From assembly GCF_020860125.1 (NCBI RefSeq), contig NZ_JAJBUX010000001.1, positions 1 to 46,304 on the forward strand: 46,304 nucleotides of DNA, written 5' to 3'. The notes beneath the pieces were generated by a model. The model was not told where the DNA came from, ran no database searches, and saw only the letters and a list, made by a program, of their open reading frames with translations. Each line of letters begins with the position of its first letter. The stretch's first letter is position 1. This DNA is from Cloacibacillus sp. Lineage in GTDB: Bacteria; Synergistota; Synergistia; Synergistales; Synergistaceae. Positions 24,151-32,240 of this stretch are shown here, in pieces. The position numbers were made by a program, and so were the translations under genes.

Positions 24151-24428
24151 TACGGGGGATGTTAAAATAGGGAGAAGGGGCCGCTATATAAAAGATTCCG
24201 TTACATGGTACAAAATACGGTACGCACAGAATTACCTTAAAAAGGTAGGTGTCGCCACCAGCGCGAAGCTGAAGCGCGCATGATTTTTATAGGAGCTTCG
24301 CGCTTCGCTGTGCGCCTGTAATAGACGAAGATTTTTTATAAACTTAGAACCATGCAAATGCGTAGATCGTACACTTCGCGCAATATAGAGAAAAATATGT
24401 TGGTATTACTGTATAAAACAGCTATTAC
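24151..24428 (+). promoter_or_regulatory. Leader region of the second CRISPR array
   Basis: This stretch precedes the well-conserved end of the array and becomes AT-rich in its last 80 bases, as leaders do. It contains a 10-bp inverted repeat GCGCGAAGCT (24261-24270)/AGCTTCGCGC (24294-24303), and a GGTACGCACAGAATTA element (24219-24234) that recurs nearly unchanged in the gadB/aspartate decarboxylase control region. No clear consensus promoter was found. Confidence 0.5.
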
Positions 24429-25243
24429 GTCGTGCCCTCCGCGGGCACGCTAGTTGAAACTGGGGTGCTCAGTGCAGGAGATTTTAGGGCTAGGTCGTGC
24501 CCTCCGCGGGCACGCTAGTTGAAACTCTCCCCGCAGACCGCACAAAACACATAGCCATGTCGTGCCCTCCGCGGGCACGCTAGTTGAAACCGTATGACGA
24601 TATTAATGCGGACGAACTTTTACGTCGTGCCCTCCGCGGGCACGCTAGTTGAAACACCAACTAGGCTTTTCACCAACTATATAAGATGTCGTGCCCTCCG
24701 CGGGCACGCTAGTTGAAACTTTTTCCTCTCAATTTTGAGAGGGATCTTTTTCGTCGTGCCCTCCGCGGGCACGCTAGTTGAAACTGCATCTAGCCCTTGA
24801 TTGTACCTGGTGACCCCCGTCGTGCCCTCCGCGGGCACGCTAGTTGAAACCTGTAAATCCTTCAGCCGTAGGAGAGCCCGACGTGTCGTGCCCTCCGCGG
24901 GCACGCTAGTTGAAACAGCTCCAAGCTGCGTTCGTGGGATGCCATCGCCCGGTCGTGCCCTCCGCGGGCACGCTAGTTGAAACTGCTTTACGACGGTATT
25001 TCAACATGGAAAGTGGTCGTGCCCTCCGCGGGCACGCTAGTTGAAACTTATCAGGGCATCAGAGACATTCGACGTCTCCTTGCCGTGCCCTCCGCGGGCA
25101 CGCTAGTTGAAACTCTCTTGAAGGCATCACGGGGTGGATTCCTGTCGTCGTGTCCTTAGCGGGCACGGTAGTTGAAACGTGACGTCTCTTAAAGAAATTG
25201 AAACTGTTCATGTCGTGCCCCTTACGTGCACGCTAGTTGAAAC
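24429..25243 (+). CRISPR. CRISPR array, 13 repeats and 12 spacers, type I-C-like repeat
   Basis: 32-nt repeats begin GTCGTGCCC and end GCTAGTTGAAAC with an internal GTGCCC/GGGCAC stem. Starts are at 24429, 24494, 24559, 24624, 24688, 24753, 24819, 24885, 24952, 25016, 25082, 25147 and 25212; spacers are 32-35 nt. The first ten repeats are identical, the eleventh has one change, and the last two are degenerate, so the leader is on the left and transcription runs rightward. The GTCG...TTGAAAC layout with a 5-6 bp stem resembles subtype I-C repeats. It is unrelated to the II-C repeat at 20-55, and no type I cas genes are in the window, so it must depend on genes elsewhere or be orphaned. Confidence 0.98.
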
Positions 25244-25306
25244 ACCATATCGTGGAAGGCGTGCGGCTTCTCTGCCATTGCGCCATCCGTAGGGCATCCG
25301 TTGTCA

Positions 25307-25990
25307 TTAATCTGCTTCAAACGGCACCAGCGGCGCGCCGACGGGGGTGTAGAGGACATATTTGGGAGAGCCGTCCTCGTTTTGAGAGGCGCAGACCAGG
25401 GGTTTCTTTGAATTTCGCAGGAGGGCGGCGGTCTCTTTCAGCCGCTGCCGCTCATCCGGCTCTTTGTGCTCTCCCCAGCCGCAGTATACCTTGGTGACGC
25501 GGGGATTTTTCAGCGCCGCCGCGATGAAGTCCAGGTTGTCCTTCAAGGTCATCAGTTGGTGGTAATATTCGCCGCCGGTATCGATGCCGCCTGTGGTGAA
25601 TATTTGCAGGTAGGACATATTGCCGCCCGCCGCTCCCGGCTCCGAGAGCAGCCGTTCATTCCCCGTACTGCGCAGCGCCCAGATATCGGTGATTATCATG
25701 CCGCCGAAGCCGTGTCTTTTTGCGATATCGAGGCACCTTCTTGTGGAGTTGTCGTCATATGCGGCGTTGGCTGAGCTGGGGTTCATGAGGACGAAGAGAA
25801 GGAGCGGTGAATTCTCCCGACCCCATTGCCTTTCAAGGTACGGACGCCAGAGAAACGCCTCATAACCATTATTTTCTTTGCTTATATGCGGTGGTTTCCT
25901 GTCCGCTCCGAAGATACAGACGGAGGAGACGCCAGCCGACACCGGATGAAGCACCGGCGACAGTCTTCTTTTATCGTTAAAGTCAAACAT
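25307..25990 (-). CDS. DUF1643 family protein
   Basis: 227 residues. The family pattern is visible: LLLFVLMNPSSANAAYDDNSTRRCLDIAKRHGFGGMIITDIWALRST, then a KVYCGWGEH segment and a C-terminal GSPKYVLYTPVGAPLVPF. DUF1643 proteins have no established biochemical function; they occur scattered in bacterial accessory regions. The ATG at 25990 has GAGGTGG seven bases upstream, so a longer reading from 26050 is rejected. It is convergent with the CRISPR array, 63 bases from the last repeat, with no other partner gene. Confidence 0.85.
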   Translation of the reverse strand: MFDFNDKRRLSPVLHPVSAGVSSVCIFGADRKPPHISKENNGYEAFLWRPYLERQWGRENSPLLLFVLMNPSSANAAYDDNSTRRCLDIAKRHGFGGMIITDIWALRSTGNERLLSEPGAAGGNMSYLQIFTTGGIDTGGEYYHQLMTLKDNLDFIAAALKNPRVTKVYCGWGEHKEPDERQRLKETAALLRNSKKPLVCASQNEDGSPKYVLYTPVGAPLVPFEAD

Positions 25991-26123
25991 GTTTCGTCCA
26001 CCTCTCTTTTTGACCATAATATATTTCGGAAGGAGCGGCAATAACGGCAAAATAAGCAGCTTTGCCGCTTTTTTCCCCTATTTTGCGCATGGAGAGAGAC
26101 GCCGCCGTCTGTTCCATTCCGCT

Positions 26124-26153
26124 TTGGCGCCGACGCCGGCGTTATATTATAAT
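26124..26153 (+). promoter_or_regulatory. Candidate promoter of the metallo-hydrolase gene
   Basis: TTGGCG (26124-26129), 18-base spacer, TATAAT (26148-26153), about 45 bases before the start codon. The -10 box is consensus, the -35 box moderate. Confidence 0.5.
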
Positions 26154-26197
26154 TGCCGTGAGGCCGGAATATCATTCTGAATTGAGGGGGCGGTTCG

Positions 26198-27019
26198 ATG
26201 TTTGAGCTTACCATACTTACCGACAATAACACGCTCATAGACAGGTATTATCTGGGGGAGCCGGGGCTCTCCTTTTGGATCGAGTGCGGCGATAAAAAAT
26301 TCCTCTTTGATACCGGGTATTCGGATGTCTTTATCCGCAACGCGGCGTGGATGGGGATCGACCTGACGCTGATGGACGGGCTTGTTTACTCCCACGGACA
26401 CAACGACCACACCTGGGGGACGCATTCGCTTGTCTCACTCTTTGACCGCCGGGAACTTTCACGCCGTCCGCGGCTGACGGCACACCCGCTGGTCTTTGAG
26501 AATAAGAGGCACGGAGGGCTCACCATCGGGACGATGATGGGGGCGGAGGCGCTGGGACGTTACTTTGATCTTGTGCTTTCGGCTGAACCGCGCGAGCTCG
26601 CTCCGGGGTTATGGTGGCTGGGAGAGATACCGGCGGCGGTGACGCCTCGGCGGGCAGTTGGCAAGATAATAGATTCCGGCGGCGAGCGAGACGACTGTTG
26701 CCTTGACGATTCCGCCCTCGCCTACGCTGGCCCGGAGGGATTGGTTATTGTCACCGGCTGTTCGCACTCCGGTATCTGCAACATTATCGAACGGGCGGTC
26801 AAGGTTACGGGAGAGGGGCGCATCGCCGATATCGTGGGAGGCTTTCATCTTTTGTCCAGCCCGCCCGAGGAGCTGGCGGCGGTCGCCGCCTATATGAAAT
26901 CTGCGGGGGTAACGCGGCTCCATCCCTGCCACTGTACTGATTTTGCCGCGAAGGCGGCGCTCTCGCGGGAATTTTCCGTCGCGGAGTGCGGCGTCGGGCT
27001 CCGGCTCAGCTACAGATAA
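26198..27019 (+). CDS. Metallo-beta-lactamase-fold hydrolase
   Basis: 273 residues. The metal motif is SHGHNDHTWG (His66, His68, Asp70, His71), with later ligand segments TGCSHSGICNI, GGFHL and HPCHCT. Sequence layout resembles the group annotated as dihydropterin-ribofuranosylaminobenzene phosphate synthase-like hydrolases, whose bacterial members mostly lack known substrates. Monocistronic, with its own promoter; GAGGGGG lies nine bases before the ATG. The enzyme class is clear; the substrate is not. Confidence 0.87.
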   Translation: MFELTILTDNNTLIDRYYLGEPGLSFWIECGDKKFLFDTGYSDVFIRNAAWMGIDLTLMDGLVYSHGHNDHTWGTHSLVSLFDRRELSRRPRLTAHPLVFENKRHGGLTIGTMMGAEALGRYFDLVLSAEPRELAPGLWWLGEIPAAVTPRRAVGKIIDSGGERDDCCLDDSALAYAGPEGLVIVTGCSHSGICNIIERAVKVTGEGRIADIVGGFHLLSSPPEELAAVAAYMKSAGVTRLHPCHCTDFAAKAALSREFSVAECGVGLRLSYR

Positions 27020-27248
27020 CCGTTTCCGGCTCCGCCATAAGGACGATGTTTATACGGGCGTTTTCCGCCGCGGATGGCGGAGCCGTTCTTCGGTTCAATT
27101 ACAGATGACGCGAAGGGGGTAAAAAGCGATACTGAGACTGGCGGCGGAGCCGGTCTAAAATAGGAATATGATAATTAAAGGCCGTGTGTCCCGGCCGTCG
27201 TATGGGATTTTTGACATATATCTTTAAGAATAAAAGAGGAACATACGA
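27020..27248. other. Intergenic region with a 12-bp inverted repeat
   Basis: CGGCTCCGCCAT (27027-27038) is repeated in inverse at 27074-27085 (ATGGCGGAGCCG), 35 bases apart, just after the hydrolase gene; it could form a long hairpin ending its message. TTGACA at 27211-27216 lies upstream of the MATE gene but has no well-placed -10 box. Confidence 0.45.
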
Positions 27249-28655
27249 ATGTTAGGATATCAATCATCAGCGGCACTCGGCAAGGAGGAACAGCGCAGGC
27301 GAATGCTCAGCGAACCCGTAGGGAGGCTCCTTCTCTCACTTGGCGGGCCGACGACGGTCACCATGGCCGTCACCACTCTTTACCTTATCTCGAACGTATA
27401 CTTCGTCTCAAAGCTGGGAACCAGCGCAAACGCCGCCACCAGCGTCGTTTTTGTCATCTTCGCCTTTTTTAACGCCGTCGGCTACACCTTTGGCCACGGC
27501 GCGGAGAGTAAGATAGAGATAAGCCTCAGCTCTGGCAACGATACCGAGGCGAGCCGCTTTGCCTCCACCTCCTTCTTCACCGTCATCTTTATCGGGATAG
27601 TGACGGCGGTTCTTGGCATAAAGTATGTCGTGGGGCTCATGCGGCTTCTCGGCGCGACGGAGACCATCCTTCCCTATGCCGTGGACTATTCGCGTCACGT
27701 GCTCTTCAGCGCCCCCTTTGCCTGTTCGGCCTTTGTCATGAACAACATTCTGCGCGCCGAGGGGAAGGCGGCCTATTCGATGCGGGGGCTGCTTGGCGGT
27801 TCGCTGCTCAATATAGTGCTGACCCCGGTGCTGATATTTTCTCTGAAGATGGGTATCGCGGGAGCCGGTATCGCGATGCTTGTAAGCCAGTTTGTGAGCT
27901 TCGTGATCCTCTATGAATACTTTCTGCGCGGCAAGAGTATTACGAAACTTAGGCTTACCAGCGTATCGCGCGACCCGCGCGAATATTACGATATATTCAG
28001 GATCGGCAGCCCTTCCCTCACGCGGCAGGGATTTTCCAGCCTCTCCACGGCGGCGCTCAATTACGCCGCCGGGCCCTACGGCGACGCGGCGATCGCGGCG
28101 ATGTCCGTCGTTTCGCGCGTCGTCATGTTCCTATTCGCCATTGTTACGGGCATAACGCAGGGCTTTTTGCCCGTGGCGGCCTATAATTACGGCGCGAAGC
28201 AGTACGCGCGCATCCGCGAGGGCTTCTGGTTCACGATAAAAATTGGCTCGCTCTGCATGATCGTCATTTCTGTCCTTACATATATCTTCGCGCGGGAGAT
28301 CGTCACCGTATTCAGCTACGGCGACGCGGCGATCATTGGCGTCGGCACCTTTACCCTCCGCTGTCAGGCGGCGGTATTCATCCTCCAGCCGATATTCATC
28401 ATCACGGAGATGATGATGCAGGAGCTCGGTTTCGCGGCGCGCGCCTCGGTACTGGCCTCGCTGCGGCAGGGGATATTTTTTATGCCGATGCTGGTGATAT
28501 TGCCTGCCTTCATGGGGGTGGACGGCGTCGCGGTCAGCCAGGCGGCCACCAACGTCCTGACCTTCTTTGCGACGCTGCCCTTTGTCCGCGGTTTCCTTAA
28601 GATGCTCGATACCAAAGAAAAATCGATGCTCGATCCGGCGGCGGTCAAAGACTAG
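27249..28655 (+). CDS. MATE-family multidrug/metabolite efflux transporter
   Basis: 468 residues with about 12 hydrophobic segments in two similar halves. Recognisable features are LLSLGGPTTVTMAVTTLYLISNVYFVSKLG at the N-terminus and the second-half counterpart FRIGSPSLTRQGFSSLSTAALN, plus AAYNYGAKQYARIREGF. MATE proteins export cationic drugs or metabolites in exchange for Na+ or H+. No regulator is adjacent, so the substrate is unknown. AGAGGA lies eight bases before the ATG. A hairpin follows the gene. Confidence 0.92.
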   Translation: MLGYQSSAALGKEEQRRRMLSEPVGRLLLSLGGPTTVTMAVTTLYLISNVYFVSKLGTSANAATSVVFVIFAFFNAVGYTFGHGAESKIEISLSSGNDTEASRFASTSFFTVIFIGIVTAVLGIKYVVGLMRLLGATETILPYAVDYSRHVLFSAPFACSAFVMNNILRAEGKAAYSMRGLLGGSLLNIVLTPVLIFSLKMGIAGAGIAMLVSQFVSFVILYEYFLRGKSITKLRLTSVSRDPREYYDIFRIGSPSLTRQGFSSLSTAALNYAAGPYGDAAIAAMSVVSRVVMFLFAIVTGITQGFLPVAAYNYGAKQYARIREGFWFTIKIGSLCMIVISVLTYIFAREIVTVFSYGDAAIIGVGTFTLRCQAAVFILQPIFIITEMMMQELGFAARASVLASLRQGIFFMPMLVILPAFMGVDGVAVSQAATNVLTFFATLPFVRGFLKMLDTKEKSMLDPAAVKD

Positions 28656-28745
28656 CGTAAGGAGCTTCTTACGTATGTGAAAGGCGGCAGAGCATGGGGC
28701 TCGGCCGCCTAATTTTTCCGGATATAAAGGTATTTATATGACGGA

Positions 28746-28770
28746 GCCCCGCGCTGAGGCGGGGCCTTTG
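28746..28770. terminator. Terminator hairpin between convergent MATE and dehydrogenase genes
   Basis: GCCCCGC-GCTGAG-GCGGGGC followed by CTTTG on the plus strand. It lies between convergent genes and may serve the plus-strand MATE gene; the T-run is short. Confidence 0.5.
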
Positions 28771-28787
28771 TGGGGTCAATATATATT

Positions 28788-29669
28788 TTATTCCTCTTCC
28801 GGGTCGTAGAGGCAGTAGAGCGCCTGGGTGCCGCTGTTTTCATAGCCGCCCTCGGCAAGCTCTTCGTAAAGCTCCCTGGTGACGGTGAGGGCCGGGAGGT
28901 CAAGCTCCATTTCGTTCGCCGCCTCTTCGGCGAGCTTCATGTCCTTTATGTAGTGCTTGACGAAGAAGCCGGGGGCGAAGTCTCCTTTGAGGATGCGCGG
29001 TCCGTAATTCTTGAGGCTCCAGGTGGCCGCGGAGCCGCCTCCGACGGCTTCGATAAATTCGTTAAGGTCGAGGCCGCAGGATTTGGCAAAGGCGAGCGCC
29101 TCGCACATGCCGGTCATGGTTCCCGCGATGACGATCTGGTTGCCGAGCTTCGCGTTCTGCCCGTCGCCCGCGCCGCCCATGTGTTTGATGGTGCGCCCCA
29201 TTATCTCAAAATAGGGAAGTACCGTTTCAAAGTCATCTTTATCGCCGCCGGCGAAGATGGTGAGGGTCGCTTCGCGTGCCCCCCTGTCGCCGCCGGTGAC
29301 GGGGGCGTCGAGGATGCCGATGCCGCGCTTCTTGCCCGCCGCGTAAATCTTTCTCGCGAGCTTCGGGCTGGAAGTGGTCATGTCTACGAGCACCGTCCCG
29401 CTCTTGGCGTTTTCCACGAGTCTCTTTTTGCCGAGGTAAACCTCTTCAACATCCTTGGGAAAGCCGACGATGGTGAATACGACGTCGCATTTCGCGGCGA
29501 TGTCGGCGGGGGTATCTTCCCAGACTGCGCCTCTTTCGACCAGAGGCAAGGCCCTCTCTTTGGTGCGGTTATAGACATGCACCTCATGGCCTGCCTCCAG
29601 TAGATGTCCGGCCATACTGGCTCCCATTACGCCCGTACCGATGAAACCGAGGATTTTTTTATCCGACAT
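28788..29669 (-). CDS. Beta-hydroxyacid dehydrogenase (3-hydroxyisobutyrate / tartronate semialdehyde reductase family)
   Basis: 293 residues. NAD(P)-binding GFIGTGVMGASMAGHL at the N-terminus, substrate-binding DAPVTGGDRGA, and the catalytic Lys in GQNAKLGNQIVIAG, all diagnostic of the family. The C-terminal helical domain is complete. Members reduce or oxidise short beta-hydroxyacids; the exact substrate cannot be read. It lies 26 bases downstream of the MscS-type gene on the same strand and probably shares its transcript. GGGAG precedes the ATG. A second, different member of the family is at 39614-40507. Confidence 0.9.
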   Translation of the reverse strand: MSDKKILGFIGTGVMGASMAGHLLEAGHEVHVYNRTKERALPLVERGAVWEDTPADIAAKCDVVFTIVGFPKDVEEVYLGKKRLVENAKSGTVLVDMTTSSPKLARKIYAAGKKRGIGILDAPVTGGDRGAREATLTIFAGGDKDDFETVLPYFEIMGRTIKHMGGAGDGQNAKLGNQIVIAGTMTGMCEALAFAKSCGLDLNEFIEAVGGGSAATWSLKNYGPRILKGDFAPGFFVKHYIKDMKLAEEAANEMELDLPALTVTRELYEELAEGGYENSGTQALYCLYDPEEE

Positions 29670-29695
29670 GTTACCACTCCCGTAAGTAAATTATT

Positions 29696-30505
29696 TTAAT
29701 CTTTGACCATGTGCACGTTGACGTGCGGATAACTCATCTCGACGCCGTGCCTGGCGTATGACTCCGAGACCGCCTCTATTATATCGTAGTACAGGTCCCA
29801 ATAATCATCGGTGCCGCACCAAACGCGGACGGTGTATTCGATGACTGATTCCTTGTAGGCGCTGGCGCGTACAAAGGGAGCGGGATCAGTATAGACTTTG
29901 GGGAATTTTTTCACGGCCTCTCTTATCGCGAGTTTGACCGTTTCTAAGGGGCAGTTGTAACCGGCGGAAAAGACGAGGTCGATGCGGCGTTTCCCTTCGT
30001 TGGTATAGTTCACGATCTTTGAGGAGGATACTTCGCTGTTGGGGATGTAAATTATTTTGTTGTCTGGGGTGGAGATCTTGGTATGTATGAAGCCGATCTC
30101 GCGCACGGTGCCGCCGACGCCGCCCAATTCGACGTAGTCACCTGCTTTGAAGGGCTTGACGGAGAGCAGCATGACGCCGCTGGAGAGGTTTGAAAGTACG
30201 CCCTGCAGCGAGAGGGAGATGGCCAAACCGGCGACGCTCAGGATGGCGACGAAGGAGGTTATCTGTATCCCAAGGGCTCCCGCGACGGTCATGAAGACGA
30301 TGAAGTAAAGTGTTAACCTTATCAGCGTGAGGATGAACTTGTGCAGAGTCTTTTCGATGCTGGATCTTTCCAGCGCCTTTGTCAGCGCTCTCATGACGAT
30401 CTTGACGACGGCTATTCCGCCCAGGAGATAGAGCAGCGCCGGCAGCAGCGAAGCAAGCGTCACCTTTTCCAATATTGCCGGCAGCCCTTCGAGGTTTATG
30501 TTCAT
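29696..30505 (-). CDS. MscS-type mechanosensitive channel
   Basis: 269 residues, the size of small MscS channels. Three N-terminal membrane segments, the pore-lining third one being AGLAISLSLQGVLSNLSSGVMLL with the expected Ala/Gly packing, followed by the beta domain (PFKAGDYVELGGVGGTVREIGFIHTKISTPDNKIIYIPNSEV) and the C-terminal alpha/beta domain. It releases solutes from the cytoplasm on hypo-osmotic shock. Upstream of the beta-hydroxyacid dehydrogenase gene, 26 bases apart; no functional link is obvious. Confidence 0.92.
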   Translation of the reverse strand: MNINLEGLPAILEKVTLASLLPALLYLLGGIAVVKIVMRALTKALERSSIEKTLHKFILTLIRLTLYFIVFMTVAGALGIQITSFVAILSVAGLAISLSLQGVLSNLSSGVMLLSVKPFKAGDYVELGGVGGTVREIGFIHTKISTPDNKIIYIPNSEVSSSKIVNYTNEGKRRIDLVFSAGYNCPLETVKLAIREAVKKFPKVYTDPAPFVRASAYKESVIEYTVRVWCGTDDYWDLYYDIIEAVSESYARHGVEMSYPHVNVHMVKD

Positions 30506-31330
30506 TTTCTGATCGTTCCTTTCTTGTCTTAGAAGACTTGCAAACGGATATTATTCTACCCAGCCCGATTAGCTTTGACAACGCGAAATTGTCGGTTCGG
30601 AGGGCGAACACATACAAATTATACCCGGGGGTATCTATTTTGGGGCAGTAAAAAGCCGTAAATACTCCTGTATGTTCATACATGCATCTATTATGCGGTT
30701 AATTCTCTGTTTTTCTTTATGTTTAAGGGGATATTCACCTGAGCATGCTCATATTTATTACTTTGATAACAATATCTCTGCTTTTCTAAAAAACTTACAA
30801 ATTTATAATGAAATTGGCCTTATTTTGCTTGACATCGTTCTATTATTAACTATAATGAAATTATCAAGTCAGACATATGATGTAAATACATATGATGTAT
30901 TAACTGAAATCAGCCATAAGAAACATCGATATTACACTATGAAAAAATAATATGATGAATCGATCATTCCGGTATCCGGCCGTCTTTTGAGTTTGAAGGA
31001 GCACAGCCCCCTTTGGATTGTCGTATCGACAGGCGCGTCTTCGGCTACCGGCGGAGACGGCAGGCGCGAAAGAAAGCTCTTTGCCTCCCCGCTATTAACG
31101 CAGCGGGACGCCCCCGTGTCCGTGGTAAGGTTTCTTACGTTTAGCCCGACTTGTGGTTTATGTACCCCTCCCGTCAGTTATCCTAAAAAACTGCGAGTTA
31201 TCGCTATATTTAAGAGACGAATCGATTTAAGGACGTTTTTAATGTTATTAGCGCCTTTTATGTGCAAATTTTTGGCTTATGCCGTATTATGAAGATGCAA
31301 TTTATTCCAATAATGAAAGGACGATCGTCT
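30506..31330. other. Long intergenic region / leader of the second GntR gene
   Basis: More than 800 bases without a convincing gene. The left part (to about 30960) is very AT-rich; the right part is GC-rich with small inverted repeats such as CCCGCT/AGCGGG near 31095. Short open frames (30672-30950, 30987-31292) lack ribosome-binding sites and recognisable sequence. The promoter at 30829 would give a leader of roughly 470 bases before the GntR start. Confidence 0.4.
30829..30899 (+). promoter_or_regulatory. Near-consensus promoter with duplicated operator-like element
   Basis: TTGACA (30829-30834), 16-base spacer, TATAAT (30851-30856). Just downstream, ACATATGATGTA occurs twice (30873-30884 and 30888-30899), 15 bases apart. 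A perfect promoter with a tandem 12-mer at the start of transcription suggests strong but repressible expression. Confidence 0.65.
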
Positions 31331-32032
31331 GTGAAGGATATATTTTCCAAACAGGACTCTACAAAAAAGCCCGCGATTATCGTCCGCAGGATTCTTGACC
31401 TGATTGAAGACGGCGAACTGATGCCCGGGGAGAAGCTGCCCAACGAATTGGAGATCGTCAGACAATCGGACATTAGCCGCGCCTCTGTGCGCGAGGCGCT
31501 GTCAGCCCTTGAGATCATGGGTATGATCAAGCGCGTTCCTGGCGAGGGCACGTATATAAGCGAGCGTGCCTCAGCGGGTAAGTATCCGCCAAAGAACATC
31601 CTCGAAAAATTCCTCGAAGACACGGAAAAAGTTGGCGGCTCATTTGAAGCCCTTGAGGCTAGAATGGCTATCGAGCCCTCCGTTACCGCCATGGCGGCTT
31701 GGAGAGCCGAGCCGGAACAGATCGAGAGAATGGAGACGCTGCTGGAATCGTCCGGCGTCGCCCTGGAGGAGCATGACGTGAAGCTCTTTCTTGATATCGA
31801 CCGGGAATTTCATATCGCGGTGGCGGAGGCGACGAACAACGAAACACTGATATCCATAAGCAATGACCTCCTGAAAAGAGCGGACGTCCACATGTGGCGG
31901 CGCTATAAGGAGGACCTCCGGCTTCTTGAGAAGACGGTGGAGGCTCATAGGTTCATTTTAAACGCGATCAAAGAAAGGAACCCCACAAAGGCGTCGTTTT
32001 ACTCCGAAAAGCATCTGGCGCGCTGCGTATAA
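31331..32032 (+). CDS. GntR-family (FadR subfamily) transcriptional regulator
   Basis: 233 residues: winged helix GEKLPNELEIVRQSDISRASVREALSALEIMGMIKRVPGEGTYI, then an FCD-type domain (LFLDIDREFHIAVAEATNN, TVEAHRFILNAIKERN). GTG at 31331 has GAAAGGA nine bases upstream; ATG codons further upstream (31262, 31313) lack a site. It lies upstream of the Liv importer and peptidase cluster in the same direction and is the probable regulator of that unit, responding to an acid or amino-acid derivative (inference). Confidence 0.88.
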   Translation: MKDIFSKQDSTKKPAIIVRRILDLIEDGELMPGEKLPNELEIVRQSDISRASVREALSALEIMGMIKRVPGEGTYISERASAGKYPPKNILEKFLEDTEKVGGSFEALEARMAIEPSVTAMAAWRAEPEQIERMETLLESSGVALEEHDVKLFLDIDREFHIAVAEATNNETLISISNDLLKRADVHMWRRYKEDLRLLEKTVEAHRFILNAIKERNPTKASFYSEKHLARCV

Positions 32033-32240
32033 CGAGCGCCGCACTCAACACAAGAGGAGGGTGGATGCCCAAATAGTAACTGCATGAATGGATGAACGTC
32101 ATGCCTAAAAGGCATGAGGCAGATGTTTTATTGCCTCAAAACGCTAAAGCGAAGCTATTTTTAGAGCCTCGTACTGTTGGTGTAGTGAGCAGAAGCAATT
32201 AATTGCTCTCTAATATGCGTATTTTTAAGGAGGTACTGTA
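32033..32240. promoter_or_regulatory. Leader of the Liv operon with several palindromes
   Basis: Perfect palindromes ATGCCT-AAA-AGGCAT (32101-32115) and AGCAATTAATTGCT (32194-32207), and a stem GAGGCA/TGCCTC (32116-32137), lie between the GntR gene and livJ. They may be operator sites for the regulator or an RNA leader structure. I do not recognise a riboswitch class. AAGGAGGT lies eight bases before livJ. Confidence 0.45.

Noticed and set aside
24677..25159. Open frames running through the second CRISPR array
   Set aside because: They translate the 32-nt repeat again and again (VPAEGTT-like and PSAGTLVET-like strings) and are not genes.
24429..25243. Assigning the second array to the local Cas9 system
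   Set aside because: Repeat length, stem and ends differ completely from the II-C repeat and from the tracrRNA anti-repeat.
30672..30950. 92-codon AT-rich open frame
   Set aside because: No ribosome-binding site, hydrophobic-polar mix without family resemblance, and it overlaps a near-perfect promoter.
30987..31292. 101-codon open frame upstream of the second GntR gene
   Set aside because: No ribosome-binding site or recognisable domain; composition is unlike neighbouring genes.
32033..32240. Possible riboswitch upstream of livJ
   Set aside because: Palindromes are present but I could not match any known riboswitch core; kept only as an operator/leader region.
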